From: Nitrospirota bacterium
Lineage (GTDB): Bacteria > Nitrospirota > Thermodesulfovibrionia > UBA6902 > DSMQ01
Length of the DNA stretch: 14,407 bases
Assembly (NCBI GenBank): GCA_016207865.1
Contig: JACQZD010000035.1
Span: forward strand, 1 to 14,407
Reading direction: 5' to 3'
The notes under the pieces: generated by a model
The model's database searches: none
Seen by the model: the letters and a program-made list of their open reading frames with translations, nothing else
Told to the model about the DNA's origin: nothing
Made by a program: the position numbers and the translations under genes
In this document: piece by piece, positions 1 to 6,449 of the stretch
Layout: each line of letters starts with the position of its first letter
How positions within the stretch are numbered: the stretch's first letter is position 1

Positions 1-467
1 ACCATGAGGTGGCGGTAGCTTATTCCGGGGTAGAAAATAAATTTACCGGGGCCGAGTTTAGAACTTATTTTTTTGATAAGGAGCGCCGCTTCTCTGGTAG
101 TGATATGCCCGGCGCTGTAATCATCCATCACTGTCAAGTCTTTTTTCTTTGAATTTAAAAATTCCAATGTGACGAGATTGCATCTGTATGCCACATCTTC
201 CCGTCCGAGTTTCAGTCCCATAGAAGCCGCTTCAAGAGGCGCCCTTCCGCTGTAATACTTTAAGGGGTTGTAGCCGAATATTGAAAGGTTTGCCACATCA
301 GAGCCGGGCGGAAAACCGTGCGGAATGGTCCTGACCTTGCCGGCAAGGCCTTCAGAGGCTATTTTGTCCATGTTAGGCGTCCGTGCCGCCTGAAGACAGG
401 TCCTGCCGCCTAATTCCTTTAACGGCCGGTCAGCCATTCCATCGCCTATGAGAATAATGTATTTCAT
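1..467 (-). CDS. apgM: ApgM-like phosphoglycerate mutase / proposed homoserine kinase (N-terminal part, cut by window edge)
   Basis: The first 155 codons are present, starting MKYIILIGDGMADRP; the gene runs off the left edge. The family (archaeal-type cofactor-independent phosphoglycerate mutase, alkaline-phosphatase superfamily, about 400 residues) has a metal-binding Asp in the opening IGDGM motif and a catalytic Ser in PPGSDVANLS, both visible here, followed by the LEAASMG stretch. A subgroup that lies beside hom and thrC has been proposed to be a non-homologous homoserine kinase. Here the gene is last in a hom...thrC series and no classical thrB is visible, so that role is favoured by context, but true phosphoglycerate mutase activity cannot be excluded from this fragment. 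There is no clear Shine-Dalgarno sequence before the ATG. A 171-bp gap holding a repeat separates it from thrC1 upstream. Confidence 0.85.
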   Translation of the reverse strand, partial: MKYIILIGDGMADRPLKELGGRTCLQAARTPNMDKIASEGLAGKVRTIPHGFPPGSDVANLSIFGYNPLKYYSGRAPLEAASMGLKLGREDVAYRCNLVTLEFLNSKKKDLTVMDDYSAGHITTREAALLIKKISSKLGPGKFIFYPGISYRHLM

Positions 468-519
468 AGTTTTTTGTTTAGAAGAAGCTATTAATCAAAA
501 AGTTTTCAATTGTTGTATC

Positions 520-591
520 GTCATACTCCGGCTTGACCGGAGTATCCAGAAAAAAGGTAATAGATTCCCGCTGACTACCTGCGGGAATGAC
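520..591. repeat. Two-hairpin GTCAT...ATGAC interspersed repeat, copy 1
   Basis: It begins GTCATACTCCGG and ends GCGGGAATGAC. The left hairpin pairs ATACTCCGG with CCGGAGTAT; the right one pairs ATTCCCGC with GCGGGAAT around an 8-nt loop. The copies at 3782-3845 and 13154-13222 share the ends and layout but have different stem sequences with compensating changes. This matches the general look of REP-like elements that RAYT transposases can mobilise; no such gene is in the window. It lies between thrC1 and the apgM-like gene. Confidence 0.75.
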
Positions 592-638
592 ATTATTGGA
601 ATGCTAATTGATAATTTTATAATTTACAATGCCTTTAC

Positions 639-1740
639 TTATATGCAGCAGCCTTTTAAGGCATCTTCCAGCGCCGAAAGCTCTGCCTTTATCTTCACAG
701 GCTGTCCTGAGACCTTCAGGGCATTATCAGGGTCTTTCAACCCGTTGCCGGTCAGGGTGCAGACAACAGTATCTCCGTCTTTAAAATATCCTCTTTTTGA
801 TAATTTAATTACACCTGCAAGTGATGCGGCGGACGCAGGCTCGCAGAATATTCCCTCTTTCAAGGGAATGATTATATATGCCTCACGGATTTCATCATCA
901 GTTACAGCGTCTATTATCCCGCCGGATTCATCCCTTGCAGCCACTGCGGCTTTCCAGCTTGCGGGATTGCCTATTCTGATGGCCGTTGCAAATGTCTCAG
1001 GCTTTTCAACAGGATGCCCGAGCACAATCGGCGCCGCACCCGCAGCCTGAAATCCGAGCATCTTAGGGAGGCTGTTTATTTTTTTTGCGGCCTGATATTC
1101 CTTATAGCCTTTCCAGTAGGCCGTTATGTTGCCGGCGTTTCCGACAGGAAGGGCATGATATGCAGGCGCCTTGCCGAGCTGGTCGCACACCTCAAAGGCC
1201 GCAGTCTTCTGTCCTTCAATCCTGTAAGGATTCAGTGAATTCACAAGCGTAATCGGATGTTTTTCAACAAGCTGTTTAACCATTCTCAATGCATCATCGA
1301 AATTACCGTTAATCTGCAATACCATTGCGCCGTGTATCATGGCCTGGGCGAGTTTGCCCATTGCAATCTTGCCTTCGGGGATAAGAACTATGCAGGATAT
1401 ATCCGCTTTGAGGGATAAGAACGACCGAAGAGATCTGCGCGTGAGCTGCATATGCGGATGCAGAGGCTGAGGTATTTCCGGTTGATGCGCAGATGACTAT
1501 CTTAGAACCGGCCTCAACCGCCTTTGAAATAGCCAGCGTCATTCCTCTGTCCTTAAAAGAGCCTGTCGGATTGGCGCCTTCGTATTTAAAATACAGATTA
1601 AGCTTTCTCCCTGTTACATCATCCAGATTTAATGCTTTCAGCAGCGGCGTGTTCCCCTCATTAAGCGTAATAGCCGGCGTACCGGCCGTTACAGGCAGGA
1701 ATTCCCTGTAGCAATTAATTAATCCTTTCCAGCAGTGCAT
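639..1740 (-). pseudogene. thrC: Threonine synthase, short form (thrC1), interrupted by a 34-bp frameshifting duplication
   Basis: Threonine synthase converts O-phosphohomoserine to threonine and phosphate with PLP. Frame one (from 1740) carries the family signatures NEGNTPLLKALNL, YFKYEGANPTGSFKDRGMT (PLP Lys63) and CASTGNTSASASAY. The remainder, including GKIAMGKLAQAMIHGA, the VNSLNPYRIEGQKTAAFE substrate-site motif and CTLTGNGLKDPD, is in a second frame. The shift is at about 1378-1443, where the coding segment for A-x-I-S-x-V-V-L-I-P occurs twice in divergent versions offset by 34 bp. Removing 34 bp joins the frames into 355 residues, the normal length. The ATG starts two bases after the NIL gene's TAG, so translation is probably coupled. 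Either the gene is dead and thrC2 covers for it, or the contig is misassembled here. The identity is firm; the disruption is seen directly. Confidence 0.88.
1378..1443. repeat. 34-bp imperfect tandem duplication inside thrC1
   Basis: An exact 11-bp direct repeat GGGATAAGAAC occurs at 1378-1388 and 1412-1422, offset by 34 bp. Beyond it the two units stay alignable for 32 bases, with about ten mismatches mostly at synonymous or conservative sites. On the coding strand they read HAQISSVVLIP and KADISCIVLIP. The two halves look like alternative alleles of one coding segment rather than a fresh tandem duplication. Confidence 0.8.
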
Positions 1741-1742
1741 AA

Positions 1743-1979
1743 CTATTCCAGTATATCTCCTTCCACGAGTTCCACTTCAACGCCCTGCTGCTGGAGAGAG
1801 TCTATCCCCTTCTGCAGATTCTCCTCAAGCCCCTCAATCTCAAGCACCATTTCACCGATTGTTTCAGTGACTTTAGCCCTCCTGATATTCGGCATGAGGT
1901 CAAACTGCTTGGCCATAGTGAATATAACAGGCTTTCTTATAAGCTGCGGCGGAAAAGTCAGCTTTATCCGCTTTTTCAT
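1743..1979 (-). CDS. NIL-domain protein (ACT-like, sulfur amino acid associated)
   Basis: A 78-residue stand-alone NIL domain: KRIKLTFPPQLIRKPVIF, then ANIRRAKVTE-like and IGEMVLEIEG segments, and an acidic tail ending VELVEGDILE. The NIL fold is ferredoxin-like. It is known as the C-terminal sensor of the methionine importer ATPase MetN and as the front part of the ferredoxin that works with DUF39 proteins in homocysteine formation. There is no 4Fe-4S part here. The ATG has an excellent ribosome site (AAGGAGG six to seven bases upstream). It sits between the sulfur carrier and thrC1. Its role is unknown; regulation by, or a structural part in, sulfur amino acid synthesis is inferred from family and context. 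Confidence 0.85.
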   Translation of the reverse strand: MKKRIKLTFPPQLIRKPVIFTMAKQFDLMPNIRRAKVTETIGEMVLEIEGLEENLQKGIDSLQQQGVEVELVEGDILE

Positions 1980-1997
1980 GAAATCCTCCTTTTTTTT

Positions 1998-2108
1998 GCG
2001 TTATAGCGTTTGTTGCGTTCATAGTGTTCATAGCGAAAGAAACCTGCCGGACGGCAGGCACTCAACGCTGTACGCTATAACGCAATAGACGCTATAAACG
2101 CTTTACGC
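1998..2108. repeat. Inverted array of 8-10-bp units (CGTTNATAG-like) around a GC palindrome
   Basis: The left arm reads CGTTATAG, CGTTTGTTG, CGTTCATAG, TGTTCATAG. The right arm, read on the other strand, gives CGTAAAG, CGTTTATAG, CGTCTATTG, CGTTATAG, CGTACAG. The centre is the perfect palindrome CCTGCCGGACGGCAGG (2043-2058). The right end enters the sulfur-carrier gene and supplies its last codons and its stop. Confidence 0.8.
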
Positions 2109-2380
2109 AATCCTCCTGCAATTGCAGGAACTATGGAAATCTCATCGCCGTCTTTTACCTGCGTTTCTTCGGCTTTTAAAAATCTTATGTCTTCTTCATT
2201 GACATAAACATTAACGAACCTTCTTATTTTCCCCGATTCGGAAATCCTTTCGCCGATACCGGGAAACTTTGTTTCCAGATTATTGATAAGCTCTATAATG
2301 GTCTTTCCGTCTCCCTCCACTTCTTCTTTCCCCTGAGTTAATCTTTGAAGCGGAACGGGAATCCTTACTTTTACGGGCAT
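2075..2380 (-). CDS. CysO/MoaD-like ubiquitin-fold sulfur carrier with a C-terminal extension past Gly-Gly
   Basis: 101 residues starting MPVKVRIPVPLQRLTQGKEE, behind an ideal AGGAGGTGATT ribosome site. Residues 1-90 look like an intact small carrier of the CysO/MoaD/ThiS group: RRFVNVYVNEEDIRFL in the middle and DGDEISIVPAIAGG at 77-90. In this family the C-terminal Gly-Gly is adenylated by a MoeB/ThiF-type E1 and turned into a thiocarboxylate that donates sulfur. Here GG (89-90) is followed by LRKAFIASIAL, encoded wholly by the inverted repeat array, so the carrier would need trimming by a JAMM/Mec-type protease before activation. No such protease gene is in the window. The neighbouring thrC2 upstream and moeB/tusA genes make a cysteine or homocysteine role more likely than molybdopterin synthesis. 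Confidence 0.9.
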   Translation of the reverse strand: MPVKVRIPVPLQRLTQGKEEVEGDGKTIIELINNLETKFPGIGERISESGKIRRFVNVYVNEEDIRFLKAEETQVKDGDEISIVPAIAGGLRKAFIASIAL

Positions 2381-2407
2381 CTCTTAATCACCTCCTATTA
2401 AAATATA

Positions 2408-2484
2408 GTTCAAGATGGTTTAACATTGTTCAAAATGGTTCAAATTTGAACTATTTAAACTATTTGAACATATTTATATTAAAC
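2408..2484. repeat. Inverted array of 9-10-bp units (GTTCAAATAG-like), AT-rich
   Basis: The left arm is GTTCAAGATG, GTTTAACATT, GTTCAAAATG, GTTCAAA; the right arm on the other strand repeats GTTTAATAT, GTTCAAATA, GTTTAAATA, GTTCAAA. The arms meet in the perfect palindrome GTTCAAATTTGAAC (2438-2451). It fills the gap between thrC2 and the sulfur-carrier gene and just reaches the thrC2 stop. It could fold as a long hairpin in the transcript. Confidence 0.75.
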
Positions 2485-3719
2485 TATGTTTTTATCTTCT
2501 TCAGCGCTTCCTCAAAAGACGCCATGTTAGGCTTAATATAAGAAGGCTCTTTTGTATGACCGATAAGCGCCTCCTGAGTCTTAAGCCCGTTGCCGGTAAT
2601 GCAAATGACAGTCAGGCTGTCCTTAGATATATAACCCGCCTTTATAAGCCTGATTGCCGATGCAAGCGTCACGCCGCCAGCCGTCTCTGCAAAAATTCCT
2701 TCAGTCTTTGCCAGCAGTTTGATGGCGTCTATGATTTCCCTGTCAGACACATCCTCTCCGAATCCCCCGCTCTCTTTTATAACCTGCAGCGCATAAAATC
2801 CGTCTGCAGGATTGCCGATTGCAAGGGATTTGGCAATTGTATCAGGCTTGACAGGTTTAATAACATCAACCTTATGTTTTAACGCGGTAACAATCGGGCA
2901 GCAGCCGCTGGCCTGCGCTGCAAAGGCCTTTGTCTTCATCTCGCCTATCAGCCCTATCTCCTTCATTTCCTTAAAACTTTTCCAGATTTTCGTAAGAAGG
3001 GAGCCGCTTGCGCACGGCACTATCACATTGTCCGGGGCGCGCCATCCGAGCTGTTCAACAATCTCATAACCGTGCGTCTTTGAGCCTTCTGAATAGAACG
3101 GCCTGATGTTTATGTTGACAAAGGCCCACCGGTACTTGTTTGCAACCTCGCTGCAAAGCCTGTTGACCTCATCGTAATTGCCTTCCACTGCAATCAGGTT
3201 CGGCTCATAGACAAGAGACGCGACTATCTTGCTTTTCTCAAGGCTGGCCGGTATAAAAATAAATCGATTGAATCCCGCCTTGGCTCCCTGCGCGGAAACC
3301 GCATGAGCCAGGTTGCCTGTAGAGGCGCATGCAACCGTGTCAAATCCAAATTCCTTTGCCTTTGTAAGGGCCACCGCAACCACCCGGTCCTTAAACGATA
3401 ATGTCGGGTGTGCAACCGTATCGTCTTTTATATACAGTTCCTTAAGTCCGAGAACTCCGGCAAGATTATCTGCCCTGATAAGCGGGGTAAACCCGGATTG
3501 CAGTCCTGAACCCGGCTCTCCATCTATAGGCAAAAGCTCTCTGTAACGCCAGAGGTTTTGCGGTCTTGATTGAATTTTTTCCCTGGTCAGCGTCTTTCTG
3601 ATGCCTTCATAATCATAGATTACTTCAAGCGGACCAAAGCAAAACTCACATACATATATTGGATCAACGGGATATTCCCTGCCGCATTCCCTGCATTTAA
3701 GTCCTCTTACAAAACTCAA
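2484..3719 (-). CDS. thrC: Threonine-synthase-family PLP enzyme with N-terminal zinc ribbon (thrC paralogue 2)
   Basis: 411 residues. Cys9, Cys12, Cys24 and Cys27 (CREC...CEFC) form an N-terminal zinc ribbon as in the long, archaeal-like threonine synthases. The PLP lysine is Lys110 in HPTLSFKDRVVAVALTKA, the phosphate-binding loop is CASTGNLAHAV (131-141), and CITGNGLKTQ near the C-terminus completes the fold-type II pattern. The start is TTG with GGGGAGGT six bases upstream; no in-frame ATG fits better. It lies directly upstream of the sulfur-carrier gene. It may be the true threonine synthase, particularly if thrC1 is dead. It may instead be a relative that uses carrier thiocarboxylate for a sulfur-replacement reaction, by analogy with CysM/CysO. 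Sequence alone cannot decide. Confidence 0.9.
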   Translation of the reverse strand: MSFVRGLKCRECGREYPVDPIYVCEFCFGPLEVIYDYEGIRKTLTREKIQSRPQNLWRYRELLPIDGEPGSGLQSGFTPLIRADNLAGVLGLKELYIKDDTVAHPTLSFKDRVVAVALTKAKEFGFDTVACASTGNLAHAVSAQGAKAGFNRFIFIPASLEKSKIVASLVYEPNLIAVEGNYDEVNRLCSEVANKYRWAFVNINIRPFYSEGSKTHGYEIVEQLGWRAPDNVIVPCASGSLLTKIWKSFKEMKEIGLIGEMKTKAFAAQASGCCPIVTALKHKVDVIKPVKPDTIAKSLAIGNPADGFYALQVIKESGGFGEDVSDREIIDAIKLLAKTEGIFAETAGGVTLASAIRLIKAGYISKDSLTVICITGNGLKTQEALIGHTKEPSYIKPNMASFEEALKKIKT

Positions 3720-3771
3720 CTTTTACCTCCCCTCTCTTGGCAACTATTAATAACTATAATATTAATGTCTT

Positions 3772-3777
3772 ATTATA
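3772..3777 (-). promoter_or_regulatory. Possible -10 element for thrC2
   Basis: On the minus strand TGTATAATA lies about 53 bases upstream of the thrC2 TTG. TATAAT is perfect, but the -35 region falls in the end of the two-hairpin repeat (GGAATGACA) and is a poor match to TTGACA. If used, thrC2 onward would be transcribed apart from hom-tusA-moeB. Weak evidence. Confidence 0.3.
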
Positions 3778-3781
3778 CATT

Positions 3782-3845
3782 GTCATTCCTGCGAAAGCAG
3801 GAATCCAGAGAAACAGACTGGATTCCGTGTCAAGCACGGAATGAC
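3782..3845. repeat. Two-hairpin GTCAT...ATGAC interspersed repeat, copy 2
   Basis: Begins GTCATTCCTGCGAAAGCAGG and ends CAAGCACGGAATGAC. The left hairpin pairs ATTCCTGC with GCAGGAAT around a 4-nt loop, then CCAG...CTGG brackets the middle, and the right hairpin pairs ATTCCGTG with CACGGAAT. The translated form FLRKQES is a hallmark of spurious proteins from such repeats. It adjoins the long-inverted-repeat element. Confidence 0.8.
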
Positions 3846-3862
3846 AGCTAATGAAATACCCC

Positions 3863-4022
3863 TGCAAAGGCATGTGTGTCTGAAAAACTTTAAGGGCAAC
3901 ACATTAAAAGTCATGCTGCTTTTTATAAACATACAGAAGCAATTACTTAAAACTTTTTGCAGCATGACAGATAATAATCATGGTTGCGTTTTTAAAGTTT
4001 TAAGGACATATGTGCCTTTGCA
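3863..4022. repeat. 160-bp long-inverted-repeat element, copy A
   Basis: The outer arms of about 40 bp are imperfect inverted repeats, beginning TGCAAAGGCATGTGTGTCTG and ending CATATGTGCCTTTGCA. Shared arm words include AAAACTTTAA and GCAAC. An inner pair, GTCATGCTGC and GCAGCATGAC, is perfect. The stretch from the inner right arm to the outer right arm is nearly identical to the copy at 6450-6607. No coding capacity and no transposase: MITE-like or a structured-RNA element. Confidence 0.75.
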
Positions 4023-4026
4023 AAAT

Positions 4027-4049
4027 GATTCCGGACAAGCCGGAATGAC
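4027..4049. repeat. Short palindrome TTCCGGACAAGCCGGAA with flanking GA and TGAC
   Basis: An imperfect palindrome with stem TTCCGG/CCGGAA, four bases after the right arm of the long-inverted-repeat copy A. The identical 23-bp word stands in the same position after copy B (6613-6635) and before half copy C (13040-13062). Confidence 0.75.
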
Positions 4050-4073
4050 AAATAAAGGAATATTCACCTTAAT

Positions 4074-4874
4074 TTACAGCGTGCAGTACTCCTGAGAATA
4101 ATCCGCCAGCTTCGTGATAGTGGGATTAGCGCCGCATATGGCGCAGTCAGGATTTTTCGGCACCCTTACTTTTCTGAAATTAGTGCCGAGCGCATCGTAG
4201 ATAAGCAGTTCACCATTTAATGGTTTGCCTTTGCCGAGTATGATTTTTAAAACCTCTGTGGCCTGAAGCGCGCCGATGACTCCCGGCAAAACTCCGAGTA
4301 CCCCTGCCTCCTGACATGACGGGACCAGACCGGGCGGAGGCGGAGACTCAAAAAGACAGCGGTAGCATGGTCCGTCTCCGGGAAGTATTGTCGTAATCTG
4401 TCCCTCAAATCTCAAGATAGCGCCGCTTACAAGCGGTTTTTTAAGCATGACGCATGCATCATTAATAAGATATCTCGTCGGAAAATTGTCAGTCCCGTCA
4501 ACCACTATGTCGTAATTTTTCATCAAGTCAAGTATATTGGTATTTGTAAGCCTCTCCTTGACAGGTATCACGTTTACGTCGGGGTTCAAAGCCTAAAATG
4601 TCATCTTGGCCGAATCTGCCTTATTGACCCCGAGCGTTTTAACGCTGTGGGCAATCTGCCTTTGCAGATTGCTGAGCTCAACAGTATCGTTGTCCACAAG
4701 CGCAAGAGTGCCGACGCCTGCGGCCGCAAGGTAATACCCGACAGGACAGCCAAGCCCGCCCGCGCCGATTATGAGAACCTTTGCCCCGGATATTTTTTTC
4801 TGCCCTTTGCCTCCAACCTCCGGCAGTATAATATGACGGCTGTATCTTTGAAGCTGTTCTTCCGTAAGTTCCAT
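4074..4874 (-). pseudogene. moeB: MoeB/ThiF/HesA-type E1-like sulfur-carrier adenylyltransferase with an in-frame amber codon
   Basis: This enzyme adenylates the C-terminal glycine of a ubiquitin-like carrier for sulfur transfer. The ATG at 4874 overlaps the tusA-like stop (TAATG) with GAGGTGG upstream, giving MELTEEQLQRYSRHIILPEV. The ATP loop is GAGGLG (residues 37-42), followed by VDNDTVELSNLQRQ. Further on come the Asp of VVDGTDNFPTRY, zinc cysteines 170/173 (CYRC) and 244/247 (CAIC), and the likely catalytic Cys187 in SCQEAGVLG. Codon 94 (4595-4593) is TAG in the same frame, between KMTF and ALNPDV, where relatives usually have an acidic residue; GAG to TAG is one base change. Both halves are otherwise intact, 266 codons in all, normal length. 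Nonsense mutation, readthrough or sequence error are all possible. Confidence 0.9.
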
Positions 4875-5122
4875 TAGTCTGCCACCTCTTTTCTCACATG
4901 GATTATCCAATCAGTGGGATTTATTTTTTCCACCTTAAGAACAGCATGACCGTAATTGAGCATCGCCTTTGGAATGCTTTCCGACGCCTCCGGATAGTCC
5001 AGCAGTATTTCAAGGACCTGCCCCACTTCTATCCCCTCTATGGCCAGTTTGGATTTCACCAGAGTATAAGGACAAACCACGCCCTTGATATTTAACGTCT
5101 TATCTATTTTAATTTCCGGCAT
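4874..5122 (-). CDS. TusA/SirA-family sulfur carrier protein
   Basis: 82 residues with the family pattern: LNIKGVVCPYTLVKSKLAIE (Cys17-Pro18, the persulfide-carrying cysteine), then GQVLEILLDYPEASESIPKA and a C-terminal strand IHVRKEVAD. TusA proteins pass persulfide sulfur between partners in the cytosol. The start ATG overlaps the hom stop (TAATG), and its own stop overlaps the moeB start in the same way, so hom, tusA-like and moeB are translationally coupled. Context suggests it feeds sulfur to the MoeB-activated carrier rather than to tRNA thiolation. All family residues I can check are present. Confidence 0.9.
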   Translation of the reverse strand: MPEIKIDKTLNIKGVVCPYTLVKSKLAIEGIEVGQVLEILLDYPEASESIPKAMLNYGHAVLKVEKINPTDWIIHVRKEVAD

Positions 5123-6435
5123 TAATTATTTTCCCTTCCCTCAATTCTTATAAACGCGGTCCGGTCCGATACAACCGGCAATTTATCAATTTCCCTGAGC
5201 GCGCGGACCACATCCATTTCTTTGGCCTCGTGGCTCATCATTACAAGAGGAACGGCCTTCTCCTTTTTCCGGCCCTTCTGTATCACGGACTCAATGCTTA
5301 TATTGCATGCGCCGAGTATGCCGGCAATTCTGGACAAAATCCCGGGCTTGTCAATCGCAGAAAATCTGAAGTAATAGCGGCTCAGCACATTCTCCATGTT
5401 CCTTATCCTTATGCCGGATATTTCAGGCATGCCGAGGCCCTGTATCCTGCCTATGGAGCCGGATTTTATATTTCTTGCCGTATCAACGATATCGCTTACG
5501 ACAGCGCTGGCCGTCGGCCTTTCTCCGGCTCCCCTGCCGTAGTAAAGCTGAGAGCCTATTGCATCGCCTTCAACATATATGGCATTAAACACTCCGTCTA
5601 TGCTGGATATGAGCTGTTCTTTCGGGAGCATCGTCGGATGCACCCGAAGCTCCACCTCGCCCCCGCTCTGCTTTGCTATGGCCAGGAGTTTAATTTTATA
5701 ACCGAGGGCCGACGCAAAATTAATGTCCAGCGGCGTTATCCTTGTAATGCCTTCCGTATATATTTTTTTAAATGAAAACGGTATCCCGAAAGACAGCGAG
5801 GCAAGAATTGCAAGCTTATGAGCCGTATCAATTCCCTCAACATCAAAGGTCGGGTCTGCCTCAGCGTATCCAAGCGCCTGCGCCTCCTTCAGGGCGTCTG
5901 AAAATTCAACTTTTTCCTCTGTCATCTTTGTAAGTATGTAGTTTGACGTCCCGTTTATTATCCCGTACACCGCCTGAATGTTGTTGGCGATTAACGCCTC
6001 CCGCACAATCTTGATAATCGGGATACTGCCGGCAACCGCCGCCTCAAAACCAAGCTCAACCTTTTTTTTCTTCATAAAATTAAAAATGTCGGAGCCCTCG
6101 GTTGCAAGAAGCGCCTTGTTGGCGGTTACCACATGTTTCCCCTTTTTCAGCGCCTCAAGGATAAATTCCTTCGCAGGATGAATACCTCCGATAAGCTCAA
6201 CCACAATATCAATGCCGGGATTGTTCAACAGGGCTTTTGCATCATTGATAAGTATGCCGGCCGGCAGTTTAATCCCCCGGTCCCTTTTGACGTCCAGGTC
6301 CGCAATTCCGGCTAAGACAACGGGAAAACCGAGTCTCCGCTTTAATTCATCCCTCTTTTCAAGCAGAATCCTTGCGACTCCGGCGCCGACTGTGCCAAAG
6401 CCGATAATGCCGACTTTTATTGCAGACTTTTTCAA
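5122..6435 (-). CDS. hom: Homoserine dehydrogenase with C-terminal ACT domain
   Basis: Reduces aspartate semialdehyde to homoserine with NAD(P)H, the shared step to threonine and methionine. From the chosen start it has 437 residues: KVGIIGFGTVGAG nucleotide-binding loop (7-19), VELIGGIHPAKEF and GKHVVTANKALLA, the GIINGTSNYILTKM and EAQALGYAEADPTFDVEGIDTAHK-type catalytic region (written here in part), YYGRGAGERPTASAVVSDI, and an ACT domain from about 350 (FRFSAIDKPGILSRIAGILG), which usually mediates feedback inhibition by threonine. The frame extends to an ATG at 6459, but those extra eight codons overlap the ribosome site AGGAGG and lie in the arm of a repeat, so TTG at 6435 (or 6438) is preferred. 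First gene of the hom-tusA-moeB unit. Confidence 0.93.
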   Translation of the reverse strand: MKKSAIKVGIIGFGTVGAGVARILLEKRDELKRRLGFPVVLAGIADLDVKRDRGIKLPAGILINDAKALLNNPGIDIVVELIGGIHPAKEFILEALKKGKHVVTANKALLATEGSDIFNFMKKKKVELGFEAAVAGSIPIIKIVREALIANNIQAVYGIINGTSNYILTKMTEEKVEFSDALKEAQALGYAEADPTFDVEGIDTAHKLAILASLSFGIPFSFKKIYTEGITRITPLDINFASALGYKIKLLAIAKQSGGEVELRVHPTMLPKEQLISSIDGVFNAIYVEGDAIGSQLYYGRGAGERPTASAVVSDIVDTARNIKSGSIGRIQGLGMPEISGIRIRNMENVLSRYYFRFSAIDKPGILSRIAGILGACNISIESVIQKGRKKEKAVPLVMMSHEAKEMDVVRALREIDKLPVVSDRTAFIRIEGRENN

Positions 6436-6449
6436 CAACCCTCCTCGCC

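Larger units (their letters stand above)
3720..4073. other. 354-bp gene-free interval filled with repeats
   Basis: This gap between moeB and thrC2 holds, left to right, a candidate thrC2 promoter, one two-hairpin element, one full long-inverted-repeat element, and a short TTCCGGACAAGCCGGAA palindrome. The short reading frames here come from repeat sequence and have no ribosome sites; I see no gene. Confidence 0.75.

Noticed and set aside
3841..4095. Open frame on the plus strand in the moeB-thrC2 gap
   Set aside because: It is translated repeat sequence; the same peptide words recur from the other repeat copies, and there is no ribosome site.
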